Origin: an uncultured eubacterium 1-6 | GTDB taxonomy: Bacteria > Bacillota > Clostridia > Lachnospirales > Lachnospiraceae | Direction: 5' to 3' | Assembly: GCA_903789595.1 (NCBI GenBank) | Contig: CAIFEZ010000018.1 | Span: 1-39,327, forward strand | Length of the DNA: 39,327 nucleotides | Shown: piece by piece, positions 27,621 through 34,681 of the stretch | Layout of the letters: every line of letters starts with the position of its first letter | How positions within the stretch are numbered: position 1 is the stretch's first letter | Notes under the pieces: model-generated | Told to the model about the DNA's origin: nothing | What the model saw: only the letters and a program-made list of their open reading frames with translations | Database searches by the model: none | Made by a program: the position numbers and the translations under genes

Positions 27621-27784
27621 GGATCGGCGGGCTGACCCTCGGCAGGGACGACGCGGAGATCCGGAACCGGATCGGGGTTGTCTTCCAGAACAGTGTACTG
27701 GACGATCTTCTGACGGTGAAGGAGAATCTGTTCACGCGCGGCTCCTTCTATAAAATGATAATCAGAAAACAAAGAACTCTGTGA
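27618..27784 (+). pseudogene. Fragment of an ABC transporter ATPase
   Basis: About 55 codons read RIGGLTLGRDDAEIRNRIG then VVFQNSVLDDLLTVKENL and RGSFY, the Q-loop region of DrrA/ABC-2-type ATPases (VFQ plus LDDLLTV). There is no Walker A before it and no signature after it; the frame ends in an AT-rich stretch. It is a remnant of a lost transporter gene, joined to the duplicated end of the C_GCAxxG_C_C gene. Confidence 0.75.
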
Positions 27785-27804
27785 TTATGATTTAATCATA
27801 ATCA
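27782..27804. promoter_or_regulatory. 23-bp perfect palindrome at the end of the Crp/Fnr gene
   Basis: TGATTATGATT (27782-27792) and AATCATAATCA (27794-27804) are exact complements around one central T. The right arm includes the stop codon of the regulator gene. It could act as a bidirectional terminator (AT-only stem) or as a protein-binding site. Confidence 0.5.
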
Positions 27805-28491
27805 GGAAGCATCATGTATTTCGAAGTTGTTTTTCTCAAAGGAGATCAGTCCCTCGTTCTTCATCTTGCCGAGCTCCTTTGACAGCGCCGTGCGGTCAAC
27901 ATTGAGGTAATCGGCAAGCTGCTGCCGGTCAAAGGGAATGTCGAAGCGTCGGCTTCCCTTTTTTAATGCGACGGAGTTCAGATAGGACAGCACCTTCCCG
28001 CGGATGGTCTTTGCGGCGGTGTGAAAGCTGCGGTCGGAGAGGACCAGGTTCTTGTGCGCGGTGACCGTGAGCAGGTTGGTCAGGAGCTTCAGCGCCCAGG
28101 GATTGGCATCCGCGGCCATTTTTTTCAGATTATGGATATTGAGGAAGAGGATTCGCGAGTTTTCATTTGCGACGACATCAACCAGCAGGGGCTCCTCGTT
28201 CAGGAGCGCATAGGTCTCCGCAAAGAGCTGCCCGGGCCCGACGTGGCTAAGGATCGTGCGGTTCCCCCACATGTCGTTGCTTTCTATTGTCACGCTCCCC
28301 TCGAGCACCATTCCCATCTGCTTCGTCGTGTTCCCGGCGAGGAGAATAAAAGCCCCCTTCTTGTACCTGAGATCCGATACGCGAAGCTTTCGCAGCGCGG
28401 CGTCGATCTCCTCTCCGGTCAGGTTCCGGAAGAAAAGCGTCTTTGAGAGCCGCGCTTTATCTATCTCTGTCTTTCTGGCTGCATTTGACAT
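27802..28491 (-). CDS. Crp/Fnr family regulator, probably of hcp
   Basis: 229 aa, GGGAGG 5 bp before the ATG. The N-terminal half (about 15-135) is a cyclic-nucleotide-binding-type fold (ILLAGNTTKQMGMVLEGSVTI). The C-terminal half holds the Crp-type helix-turn-helix, RQQLADYLNVDRTALSKEL. No Fnr-type Cys cluster is present. The gene is divergent from hcp, the arrangement of HcpR-type regulators that control hybrid cluster protein under nitric oxide or nitrite stress. The DNA site was not identified with confidence. Confidence 0.88.
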   Translation of the reverse strand: MSNAARKTEIDKARLSKTLFFRNLTGEEIDAALRKLRVSDLRYKKGAFILLAGNTTKQMGMVLEGSVTIESNDMWGNRTILSHVGPGQLFAETYALLNEEPLLVDVVANENSRILFLNIHNLKKMAADANPWALKLLTNLLTVTAHKNLVLSDRSFHTAAKTIRGKVLSYLNSVALKKGSRRFDIPFDRQQLADYLNVDRTALSKELGKMKNEGLISFEKNNFEIHDAS

Positions 28492-28622
28492 TTTATCCTC
28501 CCTGTCTGCCTCATATCTGTTTCCTTTGAATTCGCAGAAAAACTCTAACGCGCGCTTCGCGGCAGGCGGTCTGTCTGCGTTTTCGAAGAACGATGCCTTG
28601 CGTAAACTGTATTTGAAATGTG

Positions 28623-28652
28623 ATATTGTCTCGATTTGCGTGGTAATGACAA
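28623..28652 (-). promoter_or_regulatory. Promoter candidate of the regulator gene
   Basis: Minus strand TTGTCA (28652-28647) and CAATAT (28628-28623), spacer 18 bp. The -10 is weak. Confidence 0.4.
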
Positions 28653-28712
28653 CATACTTCTGACTCGGATTTTACTATATTATTCCCAACAAGACAACAG
28701 AGACTGCAGTGA

Positions 28713-28742
28713 ACGGCCGTCCTTCTGACGGACGGCGGCCGT
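28713..28742 (+). promoter_or_regulatory. GC-rich hairpin in the hcp leader
   Basis: ACGGCCGTCC (28713-28722) pairs with GGAC (28730-28733) and GGCCGT (28737-28742) around a 3-nt bulge, loop 7 nt. It sits about 100 bp before the hcp start. The rest of the 350-bp regulator-hcp spacer shows only the promoter candidate above. Confidence 0.45.
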
Positions 28743-28844
28743 CCCGGGATGGCGCGGCGGAGAACGCGGCGCCGGACGCAACACCGGATCAGGCTGTGCA
28801 GGCAGGTATGGATGCCCGGAAGGGCAGTACGAGGAGGTTCAATG

Positions 28845-30488
28845 ATGGAAAACAAGATGTTCTGTTACCAGTGTCAGGAAACAGCGGGATGCAAGGGATG
28901 CACCGTGTACGGTGTCTGCGGAAAGAAGCCGGAAGTTGCGGCAATGCAGGATCTGCTGGTATACGTGACAAAGGGATTGTCCTGTGTGACGACAAAGATG
29001 CGTGAAGAGGGACTGACCGTTGACAAAGAGGTCAATCACATGGTCACCAGAAATCTTTTCATGACAATCACCAATGCAAACTTCGACCGTGAGGCACTTC
29101 AGAAGGCAGTAGAAGAGACGCTTGCGAAGAAACAGGAGCTTCTCGGAAAGCTTGCAGACAAGTCCGGACTTCCGGAGGCTGCTCTGTGGAACGGATCAGA
29201 GGCAGAGTTTGACGCAAAGGCAGCCGTTGTAGGCGTACTTTCCACCAAGGACGAGGATGTCCGCTCTCTCCGCGAGCTGATCACCTACGGACTGAAGGGA
29301 CTTTCCGCTTATTCCAAGCATGCAAATGCGCTTCTTCAGGACAATGAGGATGTGGATGCGTTCATTCAGAAGGCACTGGCGAAGACTCTGGACGATTCCC
29401 TTACGGTAGATGATCTGGTAGCGCTTACTCTTGAGACCGGAAAATACGGCGTAGACGGAATGGCTCTCCTCGACAAGGCAAATACAGAAGCGTACGGCAA
29501 TCCGGAGGTGACACAGGTAGATATCGGCGTCCGCAAGAATCCGGGTATCCTGATTTCCGGACATGACCTCCGCGATCTGGAGATGCTGCTGGAGCAGACA
29601 CAGGGAACCGGTGTTGACGTATATACACACTCCGAGATGCTCCCGGCTCATTACTATCCGGCATTCAAGAAATATCCGAACTTCGCCGGCAACTACGGAA
29701 ACGCCTGGTGGAAGCAGAAGGAAGAGTTCGAGAAGTTCAACGGACCGATCCTTATGACGACCAACTGCGTTGTTCCTCCGGCAGAAAGCTACAAGGATCG
29801 TCTGTGGACCACCGGCGCTGCGGGATTCCCGGGATGCCGCCACATCGACGGCGCTTACGGCGAGACAAAGGATTTCTCCGCGATCATCGAGCAGGCAAAG
29901 CACTGCGCGGCACCGACAGAGATCGAGACCGGAACGATCACCGGAGGATTTGCGCATGAGCAGGTCTTCGCACTGGCTGACAAGGTAGTGGACGCGGTTA
30001 AGTCCGGGGCGATCCGCAAATTCGTCGTAATGGCAGGATGCGACGGAAGACATAAGAGCAGAGAGTATTACACAGAGTTCGCAAAGCGTCTGCCGAAGGA
30101 TGTGGTTATTCTGACCGCAGGCTGCGCGAAGTACAAGTACAACAAGCTGGATCTCGGCGATATCGGCGGAATCCCGAGAGTACTCGATGCAGGTCAGTGC
30201 AACGACTCCTATTCCCTTGCTCTGATCGCACTGAAGCTGAAGGAGATCTTCCAGCTGGATGACATCAATGACCTTCCGATCGTGTTCAACATCGCATGGT
30301 ATGAGCAGAAGGCAGTCATCGTGCTTCTTGCACTTCTGTATCTTGGTGTGAAGAACATCCATCTCGGACCGACACTTCCGGCATTCCTTTCCCCGAATGT
30401 CGCAAAGGTGCTGGTTGAGAACTTCGGAATCGCGGGAATCGGAACCGTTGATGACGATCTCAAGCTCTTCTTCGGAGACGAGGCGTAA
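28845..30488 (+). CDS. hcp: Hydroxylamine reductase / hybrid cluster protein
   Basis: 547 aa from ATG 28845 (GAGGAGG 7 bp upstream; ATG 28842 is the alternative). The N-terminus has four cluster Cys in the Cx2Cx8Cx5C spacing (Cys7, 10, 19, 25), and the C-terminal two thirds contain the hybrid-cluster segments [51 protein letters not shown] and [11 protein letters not shown]. Known role: reduction of hydroxylamine or nitric oxide and NO-based S-nitrosylation, in the cytoplasm. A longer frame upstream (from 28749) is not credible because it lacks a site and the extension is Arg-rich. Codon use is strongly biased, suggesting high expression. Confidence 0.97.
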   Translation: MENKMFCYQCQETAGCKGCTVYGVCGKKPEVAAMQDLLVYVTKGLSCVTTKMREEGLTVDKEVNHMVTRNLFMTITNANFDREALQKAVEETLAKKQELLGKLADKSGLPEAALWNGSEAEFDAKAAVVGVLSTKDEDVRSLRELITYGLKGLSAYSKHANALLQDNEDVDAFIQKALAKTLDDSLTVDDLVALTLETGKYGVDGMALLDKANTEAYGNPEVTQVDIGVRKNPGILISGHDLRDLEMLLEQTQGTGVDVYTHSEMLPAHYYPAFKKYPNFAGNYGNAWWKQKEEFEKFNGPILMTTNCVVPPAESYKDRLWTTGAAGFPGCRHIDGAYGETKDFSAIIEQAKHCAAPTEIETGTITGGFAHEQVFALADKVVDAVKSGAIRKFVVMAGCDGRHKSREYYTEFAKRLPKDVVILTAGCAKYKYNKLDLGDIGGIPRVLDAGQCNDSYSLALIALKLKEIFQLDDINDLPIVFNIAWYEQKAVIVLLALLYLGVKNIHLGPTLPAFLSPNVAKVLVENFGIAGIGTVDDDLKLFFGDEA

Positions 30489-30568
30489 GGCGAAAAGCCG
30501 AAACGACAGACCGGAAGATCCTGGAACCGTGCAGTGTCAGTATCAAAGAATGTCATAGATTAATACAT

Positions 30569-30611
30569 AGAGGCACCCCTTTTCAGAACATGTCTGAGAA
30601 GGGGTGCCTCT
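30569..30611 (+). terminator. Long perfect hairpin after hcp
   Basis: Arms 30569-30587 and 30593-30611, 19 pairs with a single GU, loop ACATG. It lies 80 bp after the hcp stop. Only ACTTG follows, not a T run, but the arm itself carries CCCCTTTT, so it may also terminate, or protect the mRNA 3' end. Confidence 0.65.
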
Positions 30612-30764
30612 ACTTGAAATGGATTTGTTTATTGGCGCGGACCGTATTATTTGAACCTGAAACGAGAGACGAATATGAGCTGTTAATGTTGCTTATATTA
30701 AACAAAATCGTTAATATGTGATTTATAAAACCCATAGAATTATTCCATTGAAAAGGGTGAGATC

Positions 30765-30881
30765 ATGGCTATTAATGGGCAGAGAGGTGTAGTTTTGCTG
30801 CCGCAGCAGCAAAAGACAGAAAAAGACGAAAAAGATGTCTCTGAGCACATAGATAAGCCGCCGGAGCTGGATATCCGATGA
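30765..30881 (+). pseudogene. Eroded RHH gene copy (38-codon frame)
   Basis: ATG at 30765 with GGGTGAG upstream, 38 codons to the TGA at 30879-30881. The last 15 residues, VSEHIDKPPELDIR, match the end of the RHH protein at 33994 (VSEHMDEPPELDIR), and the downstream bases match too. The whole ribbon-helix-helix part is missing and replaced by an unrelated Gln/Lys-rich piece. It is a deleted copy, or a small frame that kept only the 3' terminator region. Confidence 0.7.
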
Positions 30882-30905
30882 TATCCGGGCCCCGGCGGCC
30901 TTCTC
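30857..30905 (+). terminator. Terminator overlapping the RHH remnant end
   Basis: GCCGCC (30857-30862) pairs with GGCGGC (30894-30899) and GGATATC with GATATCC inside, followed by CTTCTCTT. Same structure as at 34164. Confidence 0.65.
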
Positions 30906-30908
30906 TTG

Positions 30909-31004
30909 TTTACGCGAACAGCGACCCGCAGCCGAATGCAAAGTATTCGTGTGGGGCGAGCGTCGCGATAGCGAGATAAAACCCGCGAAGCGTGTTTTAT
31001 CTCG
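30909..31004 (+). repeat. 96-bp hairpin element, copy 1
   Basis: Matches the reverse complement of 34391-34486 over 96 bp with only a few differences. The end distal to hcp forms a 15-bp hairpin: CGAGATAAAAC (30972-30982) with GTTTTATCTCG (30994-31004). A second inner pairing CGAAT/ATTCG lies near 30933-30949. No coding sequence. Probably a dispersed element of this genome. Confidence 0.88.
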
Positions 31005-31078
31005 TCGGAGGAATATTGCTGATGCAGGTTCTCCGGGCGGATCAGTAGTCCGGCCCGATGTATGATGCCTGAATGATG

Positions 31079-32434
31079 TCAGGCTTTCTTGAGCATCAGA
31101 GGAGTCAGGAGGTTCAGAAGAGCCTGTGATTCTGTCGGGAAGGTAAAGATCATCTGGTTGAGCTGCATCCCTGTGAGCTTCTGGTTGATGATGAGAGCTG
31201 CGATATCGGCATTTGTGCCGGCATCCTCGCCGTAGAAAGCTCCGCCTACGAGCTCCCGCTTCTTGTTGAAGATGAATGTGAACTCAGCATCGGGCTGATT
31301 TTTTGCCTCAAAGAGAAGACGTTTGCCGAATTCCGCGACCTCGATGTCGTATACATCCGGCTGCGCCTCTGCCTGTTCCAGCGTTACTCCCACCTGGGAA
31401 ATTCTCGGGAGAGTAAACACCAGGTTCGGAATGACCGGATATTGGATCGGATTCGGATTGATTCCGAGAATCTGAGTGGCGATGTAATTGGACTCAAAGG
31501 TTGCCGTCGGAGTCAGCTTCGGGATCTTCTTATCTACGCAGTCCCCGGAAGCATAGATATTCGGTACGGAGGTCCGCATGTGGTCATCTACCTGGATACC
31601 TCTTCTGGAATAGGCTATGCCAAGGTCGTCCAGACCAAGATTTTCAGTGTTGGCTGCCCGTCCGGTTGCCTCCAGGACATAGTCTGTCTCCAGCGTGGAT
31701 CCGTCTGCAAAGGTCAGAACGAAGGAATCACCCTTCTTCTCAATCTTCTTCACTTCATGGTTCAGAAGGAAAGAGGCACCGGAGGCTTTCATCTTGTCGG
31801 TTACGCGTTTTACATATTTCTGAGGGTACATGCGGAGCACCCGGTCAGTATATTCGATCACTGTTGTTTCGGCACCCATCTGCACTGCGATGGAAGCAAA
31901 TTCCATGGCGATGATTCCGCCGCCGATAAAGGCGATACGGGAGGGAAAATTGTCGAGGTCGAGAAAATCTCTGCTGTCGTGAATAAATTCCTTTCCCGGA
32001 ATATTCTGCTTCATGGCATGTTCTCCGGTGCCGATCACAATATTCTCTGCGGTGATTTTCCTGCCGTCTACATCAACGGTATGCGGATCCACAAGCTTTC
32101 CGTTGCCGTGGATGACCGGCATATTCGCGTTCTCGAACATACCTTCCATGATTTTGTTCAGCGGGGAAATCACTTTCTTCTTGTAGTTCATCAGGCTTGT
32201 CCAGTCCGGCCTGGGGAGCTCGGAAATACCGATGCCCTGATAGCGCTGCAGACCGTCCAGATAATTGAAGGGCGTATCAAGAAGGATCTTGGCATTGCAC
32301 CCGTAGTTGGTGCAGGTACCGCCTACCACATCTCTCTCTACAAATGCCATCTTCTTGCCTGCCTGAAGCAGAATCATTGCTGCATGCCAGCTCGCATGAC
32401 CGGCTCCGATAAATACTACATCATAATCGTACAT
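31079..32434 (-). CDS. Pyridine nucleotide-disulfide oxidoreductase, mercuric/lipoamide reductase type
   Basis: 451 aa from ATG 32434 (AGGAGG 7 bp upstream; a TTG two codons earlier is possible). FAD motif VVFIGAGHASWHAAM, redox disulfide GGTCTNYGCNAK (Cys-x4-Cys), NAD motif RIAFIGGGIIAMEFAS and the second FAD motif IYASGDC are present. The C-terminal interface normally has HPTxxE with the catalytic His; here it reads FTFPTESQ, so the His base is missing. The substrate is thus open; typical lipoamide, mercuric or glutathione reduction is not expected without it. Monocistronic, with its own promoter. Confidence 0.88.
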   Translation of the reverse strand: MYDYDVVFIGAGHASWHAAMILLQAGKKMAFVERDVVGGTCTNYGCNAKILLDTPFNYLDGLQRYQGIGISELPRPDWTSLMNYKKKVISPLNKIMEGMFENANMPVIHGNGKLVDPHTVDVDGRKITAENIVIGTGEHAMKQNIPGKEFIHDSRDFLDLDNFPSRIAFIGGGIIAMEFASIAVQMGAETTVIEYTDRVLRMYPQKYVKRVTDKMKASGASFLLNHEVKKIEKKGDSFVLTFADGSTLETDYVLEATGRAANTENLGLDDLGIAYSRRGIQVDDHMRTSVPNIYASGDCVDKKIPKLTPTATFESNYIATQILGINPNPIQYPVIPNLVFTLPRISQVGVTLEQAEAQPDVYDIEVAEFGKRLLFEAKNQPDAEFTFIFNKKRELVGGAFYGEDAGTNADIAALIINQKLTGMQLNQMIFTFPTESQALLNLLTPLMLKKA

Positions 32435-32482
32435 ATTCAATCCTCCTGATTCCGGTAACCTGTGCCGTTTTTTTATATGCTT

Positions 32483-32511
32483 ATAATAGCACGGATAAAA
32501 ATTTTTGTCAA
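32483..32511 (-). promoter_or_regulatory. Promoter of the oxidoreductase gene
   Basis: Minus strand TTGACA (32511-32506) and TATTAT (32488-32483), 17-bp spacer. Confidence 0.8.
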
Positions 32512-32535
32512 TTAAATTGCATAAAATATGATTGT

Positions 32536-32662
32536 TTACCGTTGCAAATGTTATTTTTCGCTAACCGTTATAAATGTTATTTTCACTCACCGTTATCAAT
32601 ATTATTTCTCACTAACCGTTGTAAATATTATTTCGAACTTACTGTTATAAATGCTGTTTTTT
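32536..32662. repeat. 26-bp AT-rich tandem array
   Basis: ACCGTTATAAATGTTATTTT recurs at 32538, 32564, 32589, 32615 and 32641 (ACTGTT in the last), 25-26 bp apart. It lies between the divergent promoters of the oxidoreductase and SPFH genes and could contain protein-binding sites or be simple expansion. Confidence 0.9.
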
Positions 32663-32664
32663 AC

Positions 32665-32703
32665 TTGACATGCGATTGTCAATATGATATCACAATGATA
32701 TCA
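32665..32703 (+). promoter_or_regulatory. SPFH promoter with operator-like repeats
   Basis: TTGACA (32665-32670) is the -35 and TATCAC (32688-32693), 17 bp further, a plausible -10. TTGACA-N6-TGTCAA (32665-32682) is an inverted repeat, and TGATATCA occurs twice (32685-32692 and 32696-32703), spaced by CAA. Such tandem palindromes overlapping a promoter fit a dimeric repressor such as an RHH protein. Confidence 0.6.
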
Positions 32704-32760
32704 GATAAATATCTGGATCATCAGGTATTCAGCGCAGGACGCAGAGAGGAGAGTGAGTGT

Positions 32761-33783
32761 ATGGAAGAGAAGGTTATCGTAAAGGGAAAGAATGGTATGC
32801 AGTTCCTGATTTTGTGGATTGCTCTGTACGCAGCAGCGGTTTTGCTGCTAGTGGCGGGTATCTCTAAGGGAGGAGAGGATTCGCCCTATCTGCTGTTTTT
32901 CCTTCCCGGCATCATCTGGCTCTGCATCGGCTGGATTCCTTTTGCCGGACTGAAGATTCTGAAACCGCAGGAGGCGCTGGTTCTGACATTGTTCGGAAAA
33001 TATATCGGAACATTGAAGAGCGAGGGGTTTTATTATGTGAATCCATTCTGTCAGGCCGTCAATCCGGCGGCAAAGACCCGACTCGGACAGAGCGGCGATG
33101 TGGATGATTCAGAGGGAAGCAAGAAATATTTTGCAGCGGTCACTTCCTCCAAAGAGGATAGTACGGTTTCCAGGAAAATTTCTCTCAAGGCGATGACGCT
33201 GAGCAATGCTAAGCAGAAGGTGAACGATGTTCTGGGTAATCCGATTGAGATTTCCGTAGCCGTGATCTGGAAGGTCAAGGATACAGCGAAGGCAGTGTTC
33301 AACGTGGACAATTATAAGGAGTATCTGTCCCTGCAGGCTGACGCGGCGGTCCGTGATATCGTGAAGATCTACCCGTATGATGTGGCTCCGAATATTGATA
33401 CCACGGGAGACGGACTGGCGGATGACGGAAGCCTTCGCGGGTCAACGACAGTAGTGGCGGAGCGGATCCGCGCGATGATTCAGATCAAGGTGGCAGATGC
33501 AGGGCTGGAAATCACAGAAGCGAGAATTACCTATCTTGCCTATGCTCCGGAGATCGCGGCGGCAATGCTGCAGCGTCAGCAGGCATCGGCCGTCATTGAC
33601 GCGCGGAAGATGATCGTGGACGGAGCGGTCGGAATGGTGGAAATGGCCCTTGAGAGACTTAGCGAGAATGGTGTCGTAGAGCTGGATGAGGAACGGAAGG
33701 CGGCCATGGTGTCAAATCTTCTGGTTGTACTTTGCGGAAACCGCGATGCACAGCCGGTTGTGAATTCAGGAAGTCTGTATTGA
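32761..33783 (+). CDS. SPFH/Band 7 domain membrane protein
   Basis: 340 aa from ATG 32761, AGGAGAG about 11 bp upstream; a longer frame upstream runs through the tandem array. Two hydrophobic helices (about 15-35 and 40-60) precede the Band 7 domain ([30 protein letters not shown]). The C-terminal part has the coiled-coil-like stretch of SPFH proteins ([26 protein letters not shown] shortened here to its Gln/Ala-rich core). Such proteins form membrane microdomain scaffolds. Followed 200 bp later by an RHH gene, an order I recall from several Lachnospiraceae. Confidence 0.88.
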   Translation: MEEKVIVKGKNGMQFLILWIALYAAAVLLLVAGISKGGEDSPYLLFFLPGIIWLCIGWIPFAGLKILKPQEALVLTLFGKYIGTLKSEGFYYVNPFCQAVNPAAKTRLGQSGDVDDSEGSKKYFAAVTSSKEDSTVSRKISLKAMTLSNAKQKVNDVLGNPIEISVAVIWKVKDTAKAVFNVDNYKEYLSLQADAAVRDIVKIYPYDVAPNIDTTGDGLADDGSLRGSTTVVAERIRAMIQIKVADAGLEITEARITYLAYAPEIAAAMLQRQQASAVIDARKMIVDGAVGMVEMALERLSENGVVELDEERKAAMVSNLLVVLCGNRDAQPVVNSGSLY

Positions 33784-33993
33784 TAACCGTCCTTTGGAAT
33801 TCATGAAATCCCTGCCATTCGGGCATGCCGCGGACGGTGACTGAGATTCGTCAGGTGTGTAAGAATACCAAGAGGTGTGGGACGTTATATGTGTTATTAT
33901 CTGAAGTAGCGGATCATCAGTGAAATGTTGGTTCGGCGGTGGAACATATAGAGAATACGTGGACATGTTATACAAGAGCAATGAGGCGATTGA

Positions 33994-34188
33994 ATGGCAA
34001 AAAAGCAGGTGCCGCTGCGGCTGAATGAGAAACTTTACAACGCGATCGCTGCCTGGGCGGAGGATGACTTCCGCTCTGCGAACGGTCAGATTGAGTATCT
34101 GCTGACAGAGTGTGTGAAGCAGCGGAAAAAAGACGGGAAGTATGTCTCTGAGCACATGGATGAGCCGCCGGAGCTGGATATCCGATGA
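33994..34188 (+). CDS. Arc-type ribbon-helix-helix protein
   Basis: 64 aa, beginning MAKKQVPLRLNEKLYNAIAA. The short beta strand (KQVPLRL) and two helices (EKLYNAIAAWAEDD and SANGQIEYLLTECVKQR) fit the RHH fold; strand residues Gln, Leu and Arg would contact DNA. The C-terminus VSEHMDEPPELDIR overlaps a terminator. It is small, probably dimeric, and may bind the tandem TGATATCA sites upstream of the SPFH gene. A weak ribosome binding site (GAGGCGATTG) precedes the ATG. Confidence 0.8.
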   Translation: MAKKQVPLRLNEKLYNAIAAWAEDDFRSANGQIEYLLTECVKQRKKDGKYVSEHMDEPPELDIR

Positions 34189-34210
34189 TATCCGGGCCCT
34201 GGCGGCCTTT
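34164..34210 (+). terminator. Terminator overlapping the RHH gene end
   Basis: GCCGCC (34164-34169) with GGCGGC (34201-34206) and GGATATC (34176-34182) with GATATCC (34187-34193), loop CGAT, followed by CTTTCTG. The left arm is coding sequence, which explains why the last residues of the protein are so conserved in the eroded copy at 30765. Confidence 0.75.
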
Positions 34211-34263
34211 CTGCGTTTCGGTGATACGTATGATGCTGAGAAGCGCAGATCCGTATAATCCGC

Positions 34264-34352
34264 CAATCATCGGAAAAACATTTCGCCGATCGTCGGAAAA
34301 ATATTTCACCAACCATCGGAAAAATATTTCGCTGATCGTCGGAAAATAATTC
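34264..34352. repeat. 23-bp tandem array
   Basis: TCGGAAAAATATTTCNCC recurs at 34270, 34293, 34316 and 34339, an exact 23-bp period. It lies between the RHH gene and the second 96-bp element. Confidence 0.9.
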
Positions 34353-34390
34353 AACGGTACAACAATTCTCAGGAGGCAGGAGCAGATCAG

Positions 34391-34486
34391 CGAGATAAAA
34401 CGCGCTTCGCGAGTTTTATCTCGCTATCGCGACGCTCGCCCCACACGAATACTCTGCATTCGGCTGTGGCTCGCTGTTCGCGTAAA
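34391..34486 (-). repeat. 96-bp hairpin element, copy 2 (inverted)
   Basis: Reverse complement of 30909-31004. The CGAGATAAAAC (34391-34401) / GTTTTATCTCG (34413-34423) hairpin is kept with compensating differences in the loop-proximal pairs (GCGC/GCGA against CCGC/GCGT). Confidence 0.88.
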
Positions 34487-34537
34487 TGAAAGTCGGGCGT
34501 GCAAATACATAGATTGCACGCCACGAGACTGTTTTTC

Positions 34538-34546
34538 TGTTATACT
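34538..34546 (+). promoter_or_regulatory. Extended -10 promoter of the helicase gene
   Basis: TGT-TATACT (34538-34546); a TTGCAC lies 21 bp upstream, too far for a good -35. Between this and the start codon the sequence AAGAGACACTGCAG occurs at 34574 and 34608, with a part at 34625 (17-bp multiples), a further small tandem duplication. Confidence 0.5.
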
Positions 34547-34681
34547 GCTTACGAAAGATAAGCAGCGCGGCTAAAGAGACACTGCAGCAAAAGAAATGCT
34601 GCATCTGAAGAGACACTGCAGTTAAAGAGACCGTGCGGATGATGCCGCAGGACGTTCGGAAAATAGAATGGAGTCATAGAT

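Noticed and set aside
29196-30362. Minus-strand frame of 388 codons inside hcp
   Set aside because: Antisense of hcp, whose metal-ligand motifs are intact; no start signal.
31442-32449. Plus-strand frame of 335 codons opposite the oxidoreductase gene
   Set aside because: The minus-strand protein has clear FAD, NAD and redox motifs; this frame has none.
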